Source: Patescibacteria group bacterium (GTDB taxonomy: Bacteria; Patescibacteriota; Patescibacteriia; JAHIZJ01). From it: a stretch of 64,000 nucleotides of DNA. Shown here piece after piece: positions 26,044 to 36,000 of the stretch. The notes beneath the pieces were generated by a model. The model had not been told where the DNA came from and made no database searches. It worked only from the letters and a program-made list of their open reading frames with translations. Made by a program: the position numbers and the translations under genes. The stretch lies in assembly GCA_041661625.1 (NCBI GenBank), contig JBAZUB010000003.1, positions 62,001 to 126,000 of the forward strand. Reading direction: 5' to 3'. The number at the start of each line of letters is the position of its first letter. Position 1 is the stretch's first letter.

Positions 26044-28389
26044 ATGGACGAACACACTCAGAATCTGGGGGGAACCGCGAGCGAAACAAACAAACCAAAG
26101 TCATCATCGGGTTGGTTAAAATGTATTTCATTGTGGTCGGTATGGGCGGCTATTTTTCTGATACCGCTGTTCTTTTTACCGTCCACGGCTAATCCATTCG
26201 ATCAGAACAAGGCGCTGCTTTTCGGCATTCTGACAGTCATTGCCGCCTTGGCTTGGCTCGGTCGAATAGTGTTTTACCGTACGGGCAGTTTCGTACGCAC
26301 GCCGCTCGATCTGCCGATTATGATTTTCGGCCTGTTATATGCCGTTACCACGTTTTTTTCCAAGAACTGGTACGCCAGCTTAGTCGGCCAGACCGGCTAT
26401 GTGCACAATTCGACCATTGTGGTGCTGATGTTAATCATTTGGTATTTCCTGCTGACGAATTTAATCAATTCGAAGGAGCGGTTGCGGCGCGCTATTGAAA
26501 TACTGCTATCATCTGGTTTCGTCGTGTCGGTGTTGGCTCTGATATATATGCTGGGCGGGCGAATACTGCATTGGGACTTCATGCAAAGCAATAGTTTCAA
26601 TACCGTTTTCAATTCCAATATTATCCTGGGACTGTTTTTGATATCGCTAGTGCCATTCCAGCTAATCTGGCTGGTGACGCGTCGGCAGAATATCTGGCGC
26701 TGGTTCCTAGTGGCCTCATTATTGGCTGAAACGGCCGCATTTGTCCTGATTGACGCGAATGAGGTTTGGTATGCTCTGATTGGTGTATTGGTGGTGGTGA
26801 TGGCCGCGATGATAGTACGCACGGGAAAATTCGACCCGCGCTGGGTGATATTACCCACGATCATGTTGATCATCTCGCTGTTGCTCGTGTTCATCGATGC
26901 CAGCTCACTGACCAAGCACAGCCTGCCTTCCGATATTATTCTCGATCAGGGCTCCTCGGCTAAGATAGCTGGTTCGGTATTATCAAAGGCGCCACTCTAT
27001 GGTACCGGGCCGGGACTGTTTTCATACGCTTTCAACGCCTATCGTCCCGTCAGTTTCAATAATACCAGTTATTGGAGTCTCGGGTTTATCAAAGGCGGCA
27101 GCGAGTTCTGGCAGATGCTGGTGACAACCGGCGTAATTGCTACCGGCGTGTATATTCTAGTAGCGCTGATATTTCTAATATCAATAGGTCGGAAACTATG
27201 GCGCGAACGTTCCGCGAACGAAGACTGGTTGAATCAAGCGGCGCCGTATATTGCCTGGCTGGTGCTACTCGCCTTTGGATTCTACTACCCGTACAGTTTT
27301 GTGTTGGCGTTTCTGTTTTGGACGTATTTGGCACTGGGTATGCGGCACAATGGAATGGCCAAAGATTCAGTGGCACAAACGGCAGCCAGCAACACCACCA
27401 GCTTGGTCAGCTCGCTGGCCTTCTCGGTAGTAGCTGTTCTATCGGTGGCCTTCGTGTACTACGGCATTAGGCTCTGGATGGGCGACTATCATTATGCCCG
27501 CGGTAATGCCGATCTCAATGCCGGCCAATACCAATCAGCCCAAAAGGAGTATAGCAAAGCAATCGACAACATCAGCCGCCGGCCGGAATATTACTTCGGC
27601 TTGGCTCAGTCGTATATCGAAGAAGTTACCGCCTCAAACACAACCGATCAGGCGGAGATTGCTAAATTACGGGATAAAGTCACCGCTGCCATCGCGGCCG
27701 GTAATAGCGGCATTGACGTCGATCAGAATAATGTCAGTTCGTATCAGGCTATGGTGGGCGTGTACCAGCAGCTCAATGGATTCTCCCAACCGAGTCAAAA
27801 GACCGTTGTCGAGCTGTATGACAAATTGATGGCCAAGAATCCAAATAACCCGCTGGTTTGGTTGGGTTCGGGCGACGCCTTAGTGGCGTATGGTCAGGTA
27901 TTGGAACAAAATATGCCTAAAGACGACGAGACCCTGAAATCTCAATATCAGACCGAAGCGCAAAAAGCCTATACGACGGCGGCTGATCGCTATCAACGAG
28001 CCGGTGAATTGAAGCCCGATTACCAGACCGCCTTGCTCAGAAAAGCCGCCTTACCGGAGCTGACCGGCGATGACGATCTGACCTTGACCCAGGTTGGCGA
28101 ATTCTTGAAGAAATATCCAAACAATATTGACGCCCAGTACGAAATGTCCCAGCTTTATCTCAAAAAAGGCGATAAAGCCAAAGCCAAAGAATATTTAGTA
28201 GCGGTATTGAATCTGAATCCACAACACGCCAATGCCGGCTATCAGCTGGGCAGCATCGTCATGGAAGAGGGCGACAAAGAAACCGCCAAGGCGCTGTTTA
28301 CGCGGGTATTCATCAACAATCAAACCAATCAACAAGTACGCGACAAGCTGACGGCGCTGGGTGTGAACCCCGACGATTTGCTCAAGTAA
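26044..28389 (+). CDS. O-antigen ligase-like membrane protein with C-terminal TPR repeats
   Basis: 781 aa, starting 10 bp after parB. About twelve hydrophobic segments occupy residues 25-490; GTGPGLFSYAFNAYRP in a periplasmic loop is the typical Wzy/WaaL ligase motif. From about residue 495 the chain is soluble with tetratricopeptide-like repeats (YARGNADLNAGQYQSAQKEYSKAID; YQTEAQKAYTTAADRYQRAGELKPD; KAKAKEYLVAVLNLNPQHANAG). Such fusions join or polymerise surface glycans in Patescibacteria and other bacteria; the sugar substrate is unknown. Confidence 0.85.
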   Translation: MDEHTQNLGGTASETNKPKSSSGWLKCISLWSVWAAIFLIPLFFLPSTANPFDQNKALLFGILTVIAALAWLGRIVFYRTGSFVRTPLDLPIMIFGLLYAVTTFFSKNWYASLVGQTGYVHNSTIVVLMLIIWYFLLTNLINSKERLRRAIEILLSSGFVVSVLALIYMLGGRILHWDFMQSNSFNTVFNSNIILGLFLISLVPFQLIWLVTRRQNIWRWFLVASLLAETAAFVLIDANEVWYALIGVLVVVMAAMIVRTGKFDPRWVILPTIMLIISLLLVFIDASSLTKHSLPSDIILDQGSSAKIAGSVLSKAPLYGTGPGLFSYAFNAYRPVSFNNTSYWSLGFIKGGSEFWQMLVTTGVIATGVYILVALIFLISIGRKLWRERSANEDWLNQAAPYIAWLVLLAFGFYYPYSFVLAFLFWTYLALGMRHNGMAKDSVAQTAASNTTSLVSSLAFSVVAVLSVAFVYYGIRLWMGDYHYARGNADLNAGQYQSAQKEYSKAIDNISRRPEYYFGLAQSYIEEVTASNTTDQAEIAKLRDKVTAAIAAGNSGIDVDQNNVSSYQAMVGVYQQLNGFSQPSQKTVVELYDKLMAKNPNNPLVWLGSGDALVAYGQVLEQNMPKDDETLKSQYQTEAQKAYTTAADRYQRAGELKPDYQTALLRKAALPELTGDDDLTLTQVGEFLKKYPNNIDAQYEMSQLYLKKGDKAKAKEYLVAVLNLNPQHANAGYQLGSIVMEEGDKETAKALFTRVFINNQTNQQVRDKLTALGVNPDDLLK

Positions 28390-28410
28390 ACCAAGAAAGA
28401 ATATAGAACC

Positions 28411-28436
28411 AAAGCTCCGTCGTCAGACGGAGCTTT
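28411..28436. terminator. Bidirectional-type terminator hairpin
   Basis: AAGCTCCGTC-gtca-GACGGAGCTT followed by TTCGG on the plus strand and by A/T-rich sequence on the other side. It sits between the convergent O-antigen-ligase gene and topA. Confidence 0.75.
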
Positions 28437-28462
28437 TCGGTAGTTTTGAGTGCGATAGTATA

Positions 28463-30700
28463 TTACTCCCTGTCCGTTGATTTAGTGTATTTGCACGTTT
28501 TGTTGCTACAGGCGATCAAACCTTTTTTGCCGAAGACCAGAAGTGATTCGCATTCGGGGCATTTTTCGCCGGTCGGTTTTGACCACAGGGCGAATTTACA
28601 TTCCGGATATTTGTTACAGGCGTAAAAGTTACGACCCTGGCGGCTACGTTTCTCAATAATTTCACCTTCGTGGCATTGAGGACAGCTCACGCCCGTTTTC
28701 TTTTCGATATTCTTGATGTATTTACAATCGGGATAACCAGTGCAACCGTAGAATGGCCCAAACCGACCGACCTTCTTTTGCAGCGGTTTACCGCATTCGG
28801 GACATTTTTCATCAATGGCTTCAGTAACTTCCACCTGGCCATCTTTGGCCAGCTGTTTGGTGTTTTTGCAATCCGGGTAACCACTACAGGCCAGGAATTT
28901 ACCAAACCGGCCGATCTTGATAATCATCGGTTTACCGCACTTGTCGCAAACTTCGTCAGTCTGGCTTTCGGTTAGGTCTTTCTTGGACAATTCCTGCTCT
29001 TTCTGGGCCAGGGTCGCCTTGAACGGCTCGTAGAATTCCTTGATCACCGGCGTCCAAGCCATCTCGCCCTGGGCAATTTTATCCAGATCTTCTTCCATGT
29101 GGGCGGTGAACTTATAATCAACGATATTGCCAAAGTGTGTCACTAAAACGTCATTAACCAGCTGGCCGATCTCGGTAGGCTTGAGGCGTTTCTCCTCCTT
29201 TTCAACATATTTACGCTCCACGATTGTGGAAATAGTCGGGGCGTAAGTCGAGGGGCGTCCGATGCCGTATTCTTCCATCGCTTTGACCAGCCCGGCTTCG
29301 GAGTAGCGGGCGGGCGGCTCAGTAAATTTTTGTTGGGGATCCAGTTTCTCGAGTTTAACTTTTTCCTGGTCCGCCAAAACCGGTAAAATTGCGTCTTTCT
29401 GGTTGGTCTGGTAGATTTTCTGATAGCCGTCGAATACGATCACCGAACCGTTGGCGCGGAATATATCGCCGTTCTTAGTACTGATATCGACGGCGGTCTG
29501 CTCGAAGACGGATTCGGGCATCTGTGATGCTACCGCTCGGCGCCAGATCAGGTCGTACGTTTTCCACAACTTTGGTTCCAGAAACTCTTTGACTGATTCC
29601 GGTGTGCGGCCGACATCCGAGGGACGGATAGCCTCGTGAGCTTCCTGCGCCAGTTGCTGTTTTTTAGCGAAGGTGCGCGGTTCCGGCAGCGCGTACTTAT
29701 TACCCAGTTCCTTAGTTAAGTAATCCTTGGCTTCGTTTAAAAATTTAACCGAGAGATTGACCGAATCGGTTCGCATATAGGTGATCAGACCGACCGAGCC
29801 GGCGCTGCCCAATTGCATACCTTCGTATAACTGCTGGGCAAAATACATGGTTTGGCGTGATGAATAGCCGAAGCGCCGGTTGGCCTCCTGTTGCAGTGTA
29901 GATGTGGTAAACGGAGGCAGGGGCGAGCGCTTGGCCTGCTTCTTGTCCACTCGGCTGATGTGATATTCGGCCGTCTCAAGACCGGCTACGATTTTCTTAG
30001 CTTCATCGCCCTGCGATAATGAAAACTTATCTAATTTCTTGCCCGCTTGTTGCACCAACCGTCCGGTTATATTTGGTTTGTTGCCATTGATTTTGGAAAA
30101 CTCCGCTTCGATCGCCCAGTACTCTTGGGGTTTGAATTTTTCGATTTCCTGCTCGCGATCAACGATCAGACGCAGGGCGACTGATTGCACCCGTCCAGCT
30201 GATAAGCCCTTGGCCACTTTTTTCCAGAGAAAAGGAGACAGCTCATAGCCCATTAATCGGTCGAGGACGCGCCGAGCTTGTTGGGCATCCACCAGGTTTT
30301 GATCGATTTTACGAGGGTGGGTAATTGCATCTTTGATCGCCGACTCGGTAATTTCATGAAAGGTGATCCGCTGTACTTTTTCTGACGGGGTATCGAGCAA
30401 TTGGGCCAAATGCCAGGTAATCGCCTCGCCTTCGCGATCTTCGTCAGTCGCGAAGTAAATCACAGCGGCTTTTTTGGCGGCTTTTTTCAGTTCAGTCACT
30501 TTCTTGCGGCTTTTGGTCGGAATGACGTATTGCGGCGCGAAATCGTGTTCGATATCAATGCCCATCTTGCTTTTGGGCAGGTCGCGCACGTGGCCGTTGG
30601 ACGATTGAATATCAAAATCTTTCCCGAGAAACCGGGAGATAGTCTTGGCTTTGGTGGGTGATTCGACGATGACGAGATGTTTGGGAATGAGTTTGGGCAT
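28463..30700 (-). CDS. topA: DNA topoisomerase I
   Basis: 745 aa from ATG 30700 (IPKHLVIVESPTKAKTI). The Toprim domain has FATDEDREGEAITWHL; the active-site tyrosine is in SVGLITYMRTDSVNLS. Three to four C4 zinc-ribbon modules close the protein (CDKCGKPMIIK...CSGYPDCKNT; CPECGKPLQKK...; CPQCHEGEII...; CPECESLLVFG). It relaxes negative supercoils. It starts 10 bp after dprA ends, so the two form a minus-strand operon, a common pairing. Confidence 0.97.
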   Translation of the reverse strand: MPKLIPKHLVIVESPTKAKTISRFLGKDFDIQSSNGHVRDLPKSKMGIDIEHDFAPQYVIPTKSRKKVTELKKAAKKAAVIYFATDEDREGEAITWHLAQLLDTPSEKVQRITFHEITESAIKDAITHPRKIDQNLVDAQQARRVLDRLMGYELSPFLWKKVAKGLSAGRVQSVALRLIVDREQEIEKFKPQEYWAIEAEFSKINGNKPNITGRLVQQAGKKLDKFSLSQGDEAKKIVAGLETAEYHISRVDKKQAKRSPLPPFTTSTLQQEANRRFGYSSRQTMYFAQQLYEGMQLGSAGSVGLITYMRTDSVNLSVKFLNEAKDYLTKELGNKYALPEPRTFAKKQQLAQEAHEAIRPSDVGRTPESVKEFLEPKLWKTYDLIWRRAVASQMPESVFEQTAVDISTKNGDIFRANGSVIVFDGYQKIYQTNQKDAILPVLADQEKVKLEKLDPQQKFTEPPARYSEAGLVKAMEEYGIGRPSTYAPTISTIVERKYVEKEEKRLKPTEIGQLVNDVLVTHFGNIVDYKFTAHMEEDLDKIAQGEMAWTPVIKEFYEPFKATLAQKEQELSKKDLTESQTDEVCDKCGKPMIIKIGRFGKFLACSGYPDCKNTKQLAKDGQVEVTEAIDEKCPECGKPLQKKVGRFGPFYGCTGYPDCKYIKNIEKKTGVSCPQCHEGEIIEKRSRQGRNFYACNKYPECKFALWSKPTGEKCPECESLLVFGKKGLIACSNKTCKYTKSTDRE

Positions 30701-30710
30701 GATTCTAAGT

Positions 30711-31820
30711 CTAGATGTTGAGTGTGTAAACGTCGGGTCCAACCGGGCGGATTTTGCCCGAAACCTCTAAAAACGTTAACGTTGAGTTAATGACGCTAAT
30801 ACCCAGTTTACACTGATCGCTGATTTGGTCAACTGATAGAGGCTGTTGGGCGAGTAATTCGAGTATCACAGCTTCGTCTGGATTGGCTGGAACCGGTGGC
30901 GGTTTTCGCGCATGACCGGTTTGAATGGCTGGTCGGTAATTACCGGTTGCTCGATAAGATTCCCAGATATCTTCCGCACCGGTGACCGGCCGCGCGCCTT
31001 GCTTGATCAGCCGGTTGGGACCGTAAGCATTTGGGGAAAACATATCGCCCGGTACGGCCAGTACATCGCGGTTTTGTTCGAGTGCAAACTGGGCGGTAAT
31101 CAGCGCACCCGAATGTTCGGGCGCTTCGACTACCAGCACCGCTTGGCTTAAGCCGGAGATAATCCGATTGCGGGCTGGGAAGTGGTGGCGTAGCGGTTCG
31201 CTTCCCAGAGGATATTCCGATAGAATCAGCCCACTCGACTTGATTATCGCCTCGGCCACGTGGCGGTTTTCAGTTGGGTAAATCTGATCCAAACCACAGC
31301 CCAGCACGGCCCAGGTGCGCAGTTTATTGTCCAATGCGGCTTGGTGCGCCACGGTATCGATGCCCAATGCCAAGCCAGAAACAATAGTCAGGCCAGAGCC
31401 GGCCAGCTGGCTTACTAATTGTTGGGTGGAGCGCCGACCGTACAAAGATGTCTTTCTGGTGCCAACTACACCCAGAAAATTACCGGAGGCGCTTGTTAGA
31501 TTACCGCGATAGTATAGAAGGGTTGGCGGGGCGTATATCTGTTTCAATAACGCCGGATATTCACCTTCATCGGCAGTGACAAAACGACAATCAAACCGTG
31601 TCAACCGGGTTAATTCAGATACCAGATCAATTTTGCTTCTCTTCTCCACCAACCGACGCGCTGGTTTTGGCGTCAAACCAGCCTGAATCAATTCGGGTTC
31701 ACTCGCCGACCAAGCTTGGGCTAGCGAACCAAAGCGCTGTCGCAAAGCGATAATAATATCCAATTGGGTACAGCCGGCCAGCGTTAATGCCAGCCAATAC
31801 TCACGTTCATTGAATGCCAT
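30711..31820 (-). CDS. dprA: DNA-processing protein DprA
   Basis: 369 aa. Rossmann-like DNA-processing domain with VVGTRKTSLYGRR, GLTIVSGLALGIDTVAHQAAL, VLGCGLDQIYP and HHFPARNRIISGLSQAVLVVEA; a C-terminal winged helix (LLAQQPLSVDQISDQCKLGI) and an N-terminal helical domain. DprA loads RecA on incoming single-stranded DNA in natural transformation; it and ComEC are widely kept in Patescibacteria. Upstream gene of topA in the operon. Confidence 0.96.
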   Translation of the reverse strand: MAFNEREYWLALTLAGCTQLDIIIALRQRFGSLAQAWSASEPELIQAGLTPKPARRLVEKRSKIDLVSELTRLTRFDCRFVTADEGEYPALLKQIYAPPTLLYYRGNLTSASGNFLGVVGTRKTSLYGRRSTQQLVSQLAGSGLTIVSGLALGIDTVAHQAALDNKLRTWAVLGCGLDQIYPTENRHVAEAIIKSSGLILSEYPLGSEPLRHHFPARNRIISGLSQAVLVVEAPEHSGALITAQFALEQNRDVLAVPGDMFSPNAYGPNRLIKQGARPVTGAEDIWESYRATGNYRPAIQTGHARKPPPVPANPDEAVILELLAQQPLSVDQISDQCKLGISVINSTLTFLEVSGKIRPVGPDVYTLNI

Positions 31821-32033
31821 AAAACAGGGTGAATCACCCTGACGCCACTACTAGTTTAGCAGATTCTACAAAACTGACAAGAAAAATAGAATCAAGATTA
31901 GCTAAACAACATTACGCAAAACGTTGGATTGAAATATTGGCAAACCTTTTCGCGAAAACCTGCCCGCTCGTGTCTCGCAGTGGCAGGCGGGGGTGAAAAG
32001 GTGCTAATATTGGCTTAATAATAGATGGTACCG
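31821..32033. other. Intergenic region with GC-rich hairpin
   Basis: No gene. Contains CCTGCC...GGCAGG (about 31963-31990), related in style to the REP-like palindromes elsewhere, and ACGCAAAACGTTGG near 31914, which resembles the right half of an attC-like site but has no left arm. Confidence 0.5.
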
Positions 32034-32062
32034 TTGACATAGTTGAGTGTTTACACTAACAT
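32034..32062 (+). promoter_or_regulatory. Promoter of the 32.2-kb hypothetical gene
   Basis: TTGACA (32034-32039), 17-bp spacer, TAACAT (32057-32062). The -10 is a 4/6 match. The next gene on this strand starts at 32197. Confidence 0.6.
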
Positions 32063-32068
32063 CACATA

Positions 32069-32196
32069 TTCTGGCTCTTTAATAATTCTGGCAGTCTTAG
32101 CCAATAGCGTTTGATAACATCAAGGGTTACTGGCTATGACTGCCACAAAAGTGGTGGCCCTCTGGCAATGTGTTCAAAACCCAAAGGAGGCCAGCC
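32069..32196 (+). promoter_or_regulatory. Structured leader RNA, possible cis-regulator
   Basis: The 128-nt leader can form a long stem (GGCAGTC-TTAGCC pairing with GGCTAT-GACTGCC, 32091-32151) and a second hairpin (GCCAC-AAAA-GTGGTGGC). The second ends 30 nt before the AAGGAGG of the gene. No known riboswitch class is recognised. Confidence 0.4.
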
Positions 32197-32847
32197 ATGT
32201 CGAGAACCAAGTCGTGCGCTAAGAGTGGGACTGTGGAGGTTGGGTTGGAGGTTCTTTCTTTCCATAGAGTTTGTAAAGTGATAAACAACCTGAACAAGAG
32301 GCTTGAAGGCATGGTGGGGCCAGTGTGGCTCCGCGCGCTTGAGGAATTACTCCTTCAAAACCCATGTATCAACATTCAAACGACAATGACCGTCGAGATA
32401 GTCACCGACGGGCGGGATGGTAAACAGGCCGTCGAAAACCTGGAGCGGGGTGGCTATCAAGTGGAGGAGGAAGTGAAGGAACTTATTCGTGGTGGTGTGT
32501 TCTCCGCCACGGTTGGCAAGACCTACAAGCTCGCCGTGGTTTACAGCGAAGAAGGCGCCACCAACCAGAACATAAGAGCCAAGGCAGCCGCTCGTGGTTA
32601 CCTCACGCCACCGATGGAGCTCGCGTCTTACTTGCGCGAGTTATTCACGAACGCGGATCTTATGCTGATGGGCGTCTGGGATCTCGTCCTTATGCACGAG
32701 CCCGTCGCCCATTCGAGCGGCTGCCCGGTTATGCTCGGTGTCAACCGTCATGGCGGTGATCGTACGCTGGGCACCTACCTTGGTCGTCCTGGCGGCAAGT
32801 GTGACGATGAGGTTGCTTGCCTATTCCTTGTCCCAAGTGACGAGTAA
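32197..32847 (+). CDS. Conserved-looking hypothetical protein
   Basis: 216 aa. The ATG at 32197 has AAAGGAGG 8 bp upstream, an optimal site. The protein is soluble, without signal peptide or membrane segment. The middle (TMTVEIVTDGRDGKQAVENLERGGYQVEEEVKELI) is a ferredoxin-like alpha/beta pattern, and the C-terminus (VMLGVNRHGGDRTLGTYLGRPGGKCDDEVACLFLVP) is rich in Gly and Cys. I do not recognise the family. Its own promoter, structured leader and strong terminator make it a single-gene, probably well-expressed unit. Confidence 0.75.
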   Translation: MSRTKSCAKSGTVEVGLEVLSFHRVCKVINNLNKRLEGMVGPVWLRALEELLLQNPCINIQTTMTVEIVTDGRDGKQAVENLERGGYQVEEEVKELIRGGVFSATVGKTYKLAVVYSEEGATNQNIRAKAAARGYLTPPMELASYLRELFTNADLMLMGVWDLVLMHEPVAHSSGCPVMLGVNRHGGDRTLGTYLGRPGGKCDDEVACLFLVPSDE

Positions 32848-32871
32848 AGTACTTGGGTTTCGATTCAACGA

Positions 32872-32905
32872 CCCGCACTGGCTACACCGGTGCGGGTTTT
32901 CTTTT
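32872..32905 (+). terminator. Rho-independent terminator
   Basis: CCCGCAC-TGGCTACACCG-GTGCGGG followed by TTTTCTTTTT, 25 bp after the 32197-32847 gene. Confidence 0.9.
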
Positions 32906-32927
32906 TATAGTGTAGTCAAAATACTTA

Positions 32928-33083
32928 ACGCAAACCTCCCCCATACTCACCGGCTTATTCAAATAACACAAAGTGGGCTGGTACTACAAACGGTCCTCTC
33001 CTTAATTAAGGAGGGGACGCGTTGGAGTATCATGCTATACTTGAAATTGCTTTAGGGTTTGTGAGTATGGGGGAGGTTTGCGT
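32928..33083. repeat. 155-bp inverted-repeat element with nested palindrome
   Basis: Arms of about 23 bp (ACGCAAACCTCCCCCATACT... and its reverse complement at 33061-33083) bound a segment whose centre holds CTCCTTAATTAAGGAG. It lies between a terminator and the 3' end of mfd. It could be a MITE remnant or a bidirectional terminator-type stem; the length fits the former better. Confidence 0.6.
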
Positions 33084-33089
33084 GTCGGT

Positions 33090-36000
33090 TTACTCTTCCT
33101 CATCTTCATCAATCGGCTCGGGTTTGACTCGGAAAATCTTAATTACCTTTTCCAGGCGCTCGAGCCAAGGCTGGGGCAATTTGGCCAAATCGATCTTGAT
33201 CTGATTTTCACCCAGCACCCAGTCGGGATTCATATCGAGCAATGACTTGATTTGCGGCGGGGTGTAAGTTTCGGAGAATTTGATCAACAAACGATTGGTC
33301 GGTACGCCGTACTCAGTGCGCTGGACGGTTTCAATGCCGTCGATCTTGGTGTCCTGGGCGATAATTTTCAGGCGCAGTAACTGTTTCAAGTTCAACACAT
33401 TGGGCGGCAATTCGCCGTACCGCTTGGCCAGATCCTGGAAATGCACTTCCAGTTGATCGATGTCGGCAATCTCGGTTAACTCGCGGTATGCCTGTAACCG
33501 CTGTTTCTCGTTATTGATGTAATCAGTCGGTATGGTGATGGCTACCGGCATATCCATCATGATATCGCGCAGGACTTTGACCGGCTGGCCCGTCTCCAGT
33601 TCGGTGACGGCCTGGTTAACCAAACGGAGATAGAGGCTCAAGCCCACCGCGTTAACCCGGCCGTGTTGTTCCCGGCCCAGGATATTGCCTACGCCGCGAA
33701 TTTCCAGGTCGCGCATGGCCACCTGGAAACCCGAACCCAGTTCTTTGGCTTCCATCAATGCTTGCAAACGCTTCTTGGCCTCGCCGGTGACTTTGCGCTG
33801 CGGATATAGAAAATAAGAAAATGCCTGGCGCTGGCCGCGTCCGATCCGGCCGCGCAACTGATATAATTGGGCTAAGCCAAACCGGGTGGCGTCTTCCACC
33901 ACCAGCGTATTAACGTTGGGCAGATCCAATCCGTTCTCAATGATGCTGGTAGCCACCAGGATGTTGGTTTCATTCAAGTCAAACTCCGACATAGTCTTGG
34001 CTAGCTCGTTTTCCGGCAGGCGGCCGTGGACAATGCCGATATTTGCTTCTGGAATCAACTTCTTAATCTTACTGGCGGCCAGATTGATGGTTTCGACGCG
34101 ATTGTGCAGGTAATAAGCCTGTCCGCCGCGGCGCAACTCAAACATCAGCGCCTCTTTAACTGTCTCATCGGAAAACGGCGCCAGCGCGGTTTCGATCGGC
34201 TGCCGGCCTTCCGGCGGAGTGCGAATCACGCTCATATCGCGCAAAGCGGCCAGCGCGAGATTGAGCGTGCGTGGAATCGGGGTGGCGCTCATCGTGAGCA
34301 CTGGCGTACTGACCCGGATGCTTTTTAATTTCTCCTTATGCCGAACACCGAAACGCTGCTCTTCATCAACGATGATCAGACCGAGATTTTTAAAGTCCAC
34401 ATCTTTCGAGAGCAAGCGATGCGTGCCGATAATAATGTCGATTTCTCCGGTTTTTAGTTTGGCCACTGATTCTTTTTGCTGGGCGGCGGTTTTGAACCGG
34501 CTCAATGACTCGATAGCTACCGGAAAGTTCTTCAAGCGCTGCACGAAAGTATCATAGTGCTGTTGCGCCAAAATAGTCGTGGGAGCCAAAATGGCCACCT
34601 GGCGCTTGTTCATGACCACTTTGAAAGCCGCCCGGATTGCCACTTCGGTTTTGCCAAAGCCGACATCACCACAGACTAATCGGTCCATTGGCCGGGCGTT
34701 TTCCAGGTCTTCGTTCACGTCCACGATCGCCCTCATTTGATCGGGTGTTTCTTGGTATTTGAAGCTCTTACCCAGCTCCACCTCGGCCTGAGTCATGCGC
34801 TTGCACGGTTCAGTGCGGGCGTTTTGGCGCTCGGCGTAAAGTTTGAGCAATTCATCGGCGATCTTTTTTGTTTCAATCTTGATCCGGCGCTTGAGCTGGT
34901 GCCAGGTAGAATTTGACAGCCGATGGACGATGGGTGAGTCGGAGCCGATATATTTATCAATCTTGTAGGCCAACTCAATCGGCACGGACAGCTTGTCGTT
35001 GGCGGCGTATTCGAGTTGGAAATATTCCTTGGTGATACCATCGATAGTGTGCGTGGCCAAGCCTTTGAATCGGCCAATGCCATGGTCGAGATGGACTACG
35101 TAATCACCCGGGGTCAATTCGGCGATGAAGCTGACGTCGAGGCGCTTGGCCCGGCGGTGGCTGGGCGGTTTAATGTTGGTTCTTTCACTCCGGCCATACA
35201 ACTCATATTCGGTTATTAAGACGGTTTTTTCTTGGGCAGAAATGAAGCCCAGCTCCGGTGTCAGCAGGGGGCTAAGGTCGATATATTTTACGGTCAGGGG
35301 CGCTTGCTCGTTACGTTCTTTTTTCCAGAGCCGTTCAATATCGTGCGCCAGGTTTTTGGGAGAGTAGATATTCCAATGCTGATTTTGCCAGATGGCCAGT
35401 TGGTCGAGGAAGGCGTTGATGTTTTTATGAAACAGGGGCGCGGCGGCAAAGTCAAATATGTTTTGATGCTGACGCCGACCTGGTAAAGTGTGGAATATGA
35501 TCCGGGGCTGTGCGCTGATCTCTTTTTCTATTCCCGACCACTGTGAGCTAGAGCGGGCGATATCGTCCGGGTCGCTGTAAATATGAATGTTCTGGCATTT
35601 GAACGCTAGATCCAGATAATCGCGCAAGGAGGATTCGGTAGCGGTCTGGTCGATACGAGCCGGCAGAATAAATGCTTCACGAAGCAAACGCTGAGTTTTA
35701 TTGGAGGCGCTTTCAATAATATAGATGTTTTCAATCGTTGAGTGGCCGAACTCAATCCGATACGGCCAGCTGGTATCGGGTGGAAAAATGTCGACGATAT
35801 TGCCGCGGCGGGAAAAAGTTCCCGGCGCGTCCGCGGTCACGTTGAAATCGTAACCAATCAAAACCAGCTCGTGGGACAGCTGGGCGGGGGAGGTGATATC
35901 GTTTTTTGTTAACTGTAGCGCTTGTTTTTTAAATAACTCCGGTTTGACGAACGGGTGGGCCAGATATTCAACCGGTATAATCAAGAATGAATCTGTGCCC

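Noticed and set aside
31905..31935. ACGCAAAACGTTGG as an outlying attC-like site
   Set aside because: Only the right-half pattern is present; no complementary left arm or adjacent cassette ORF.
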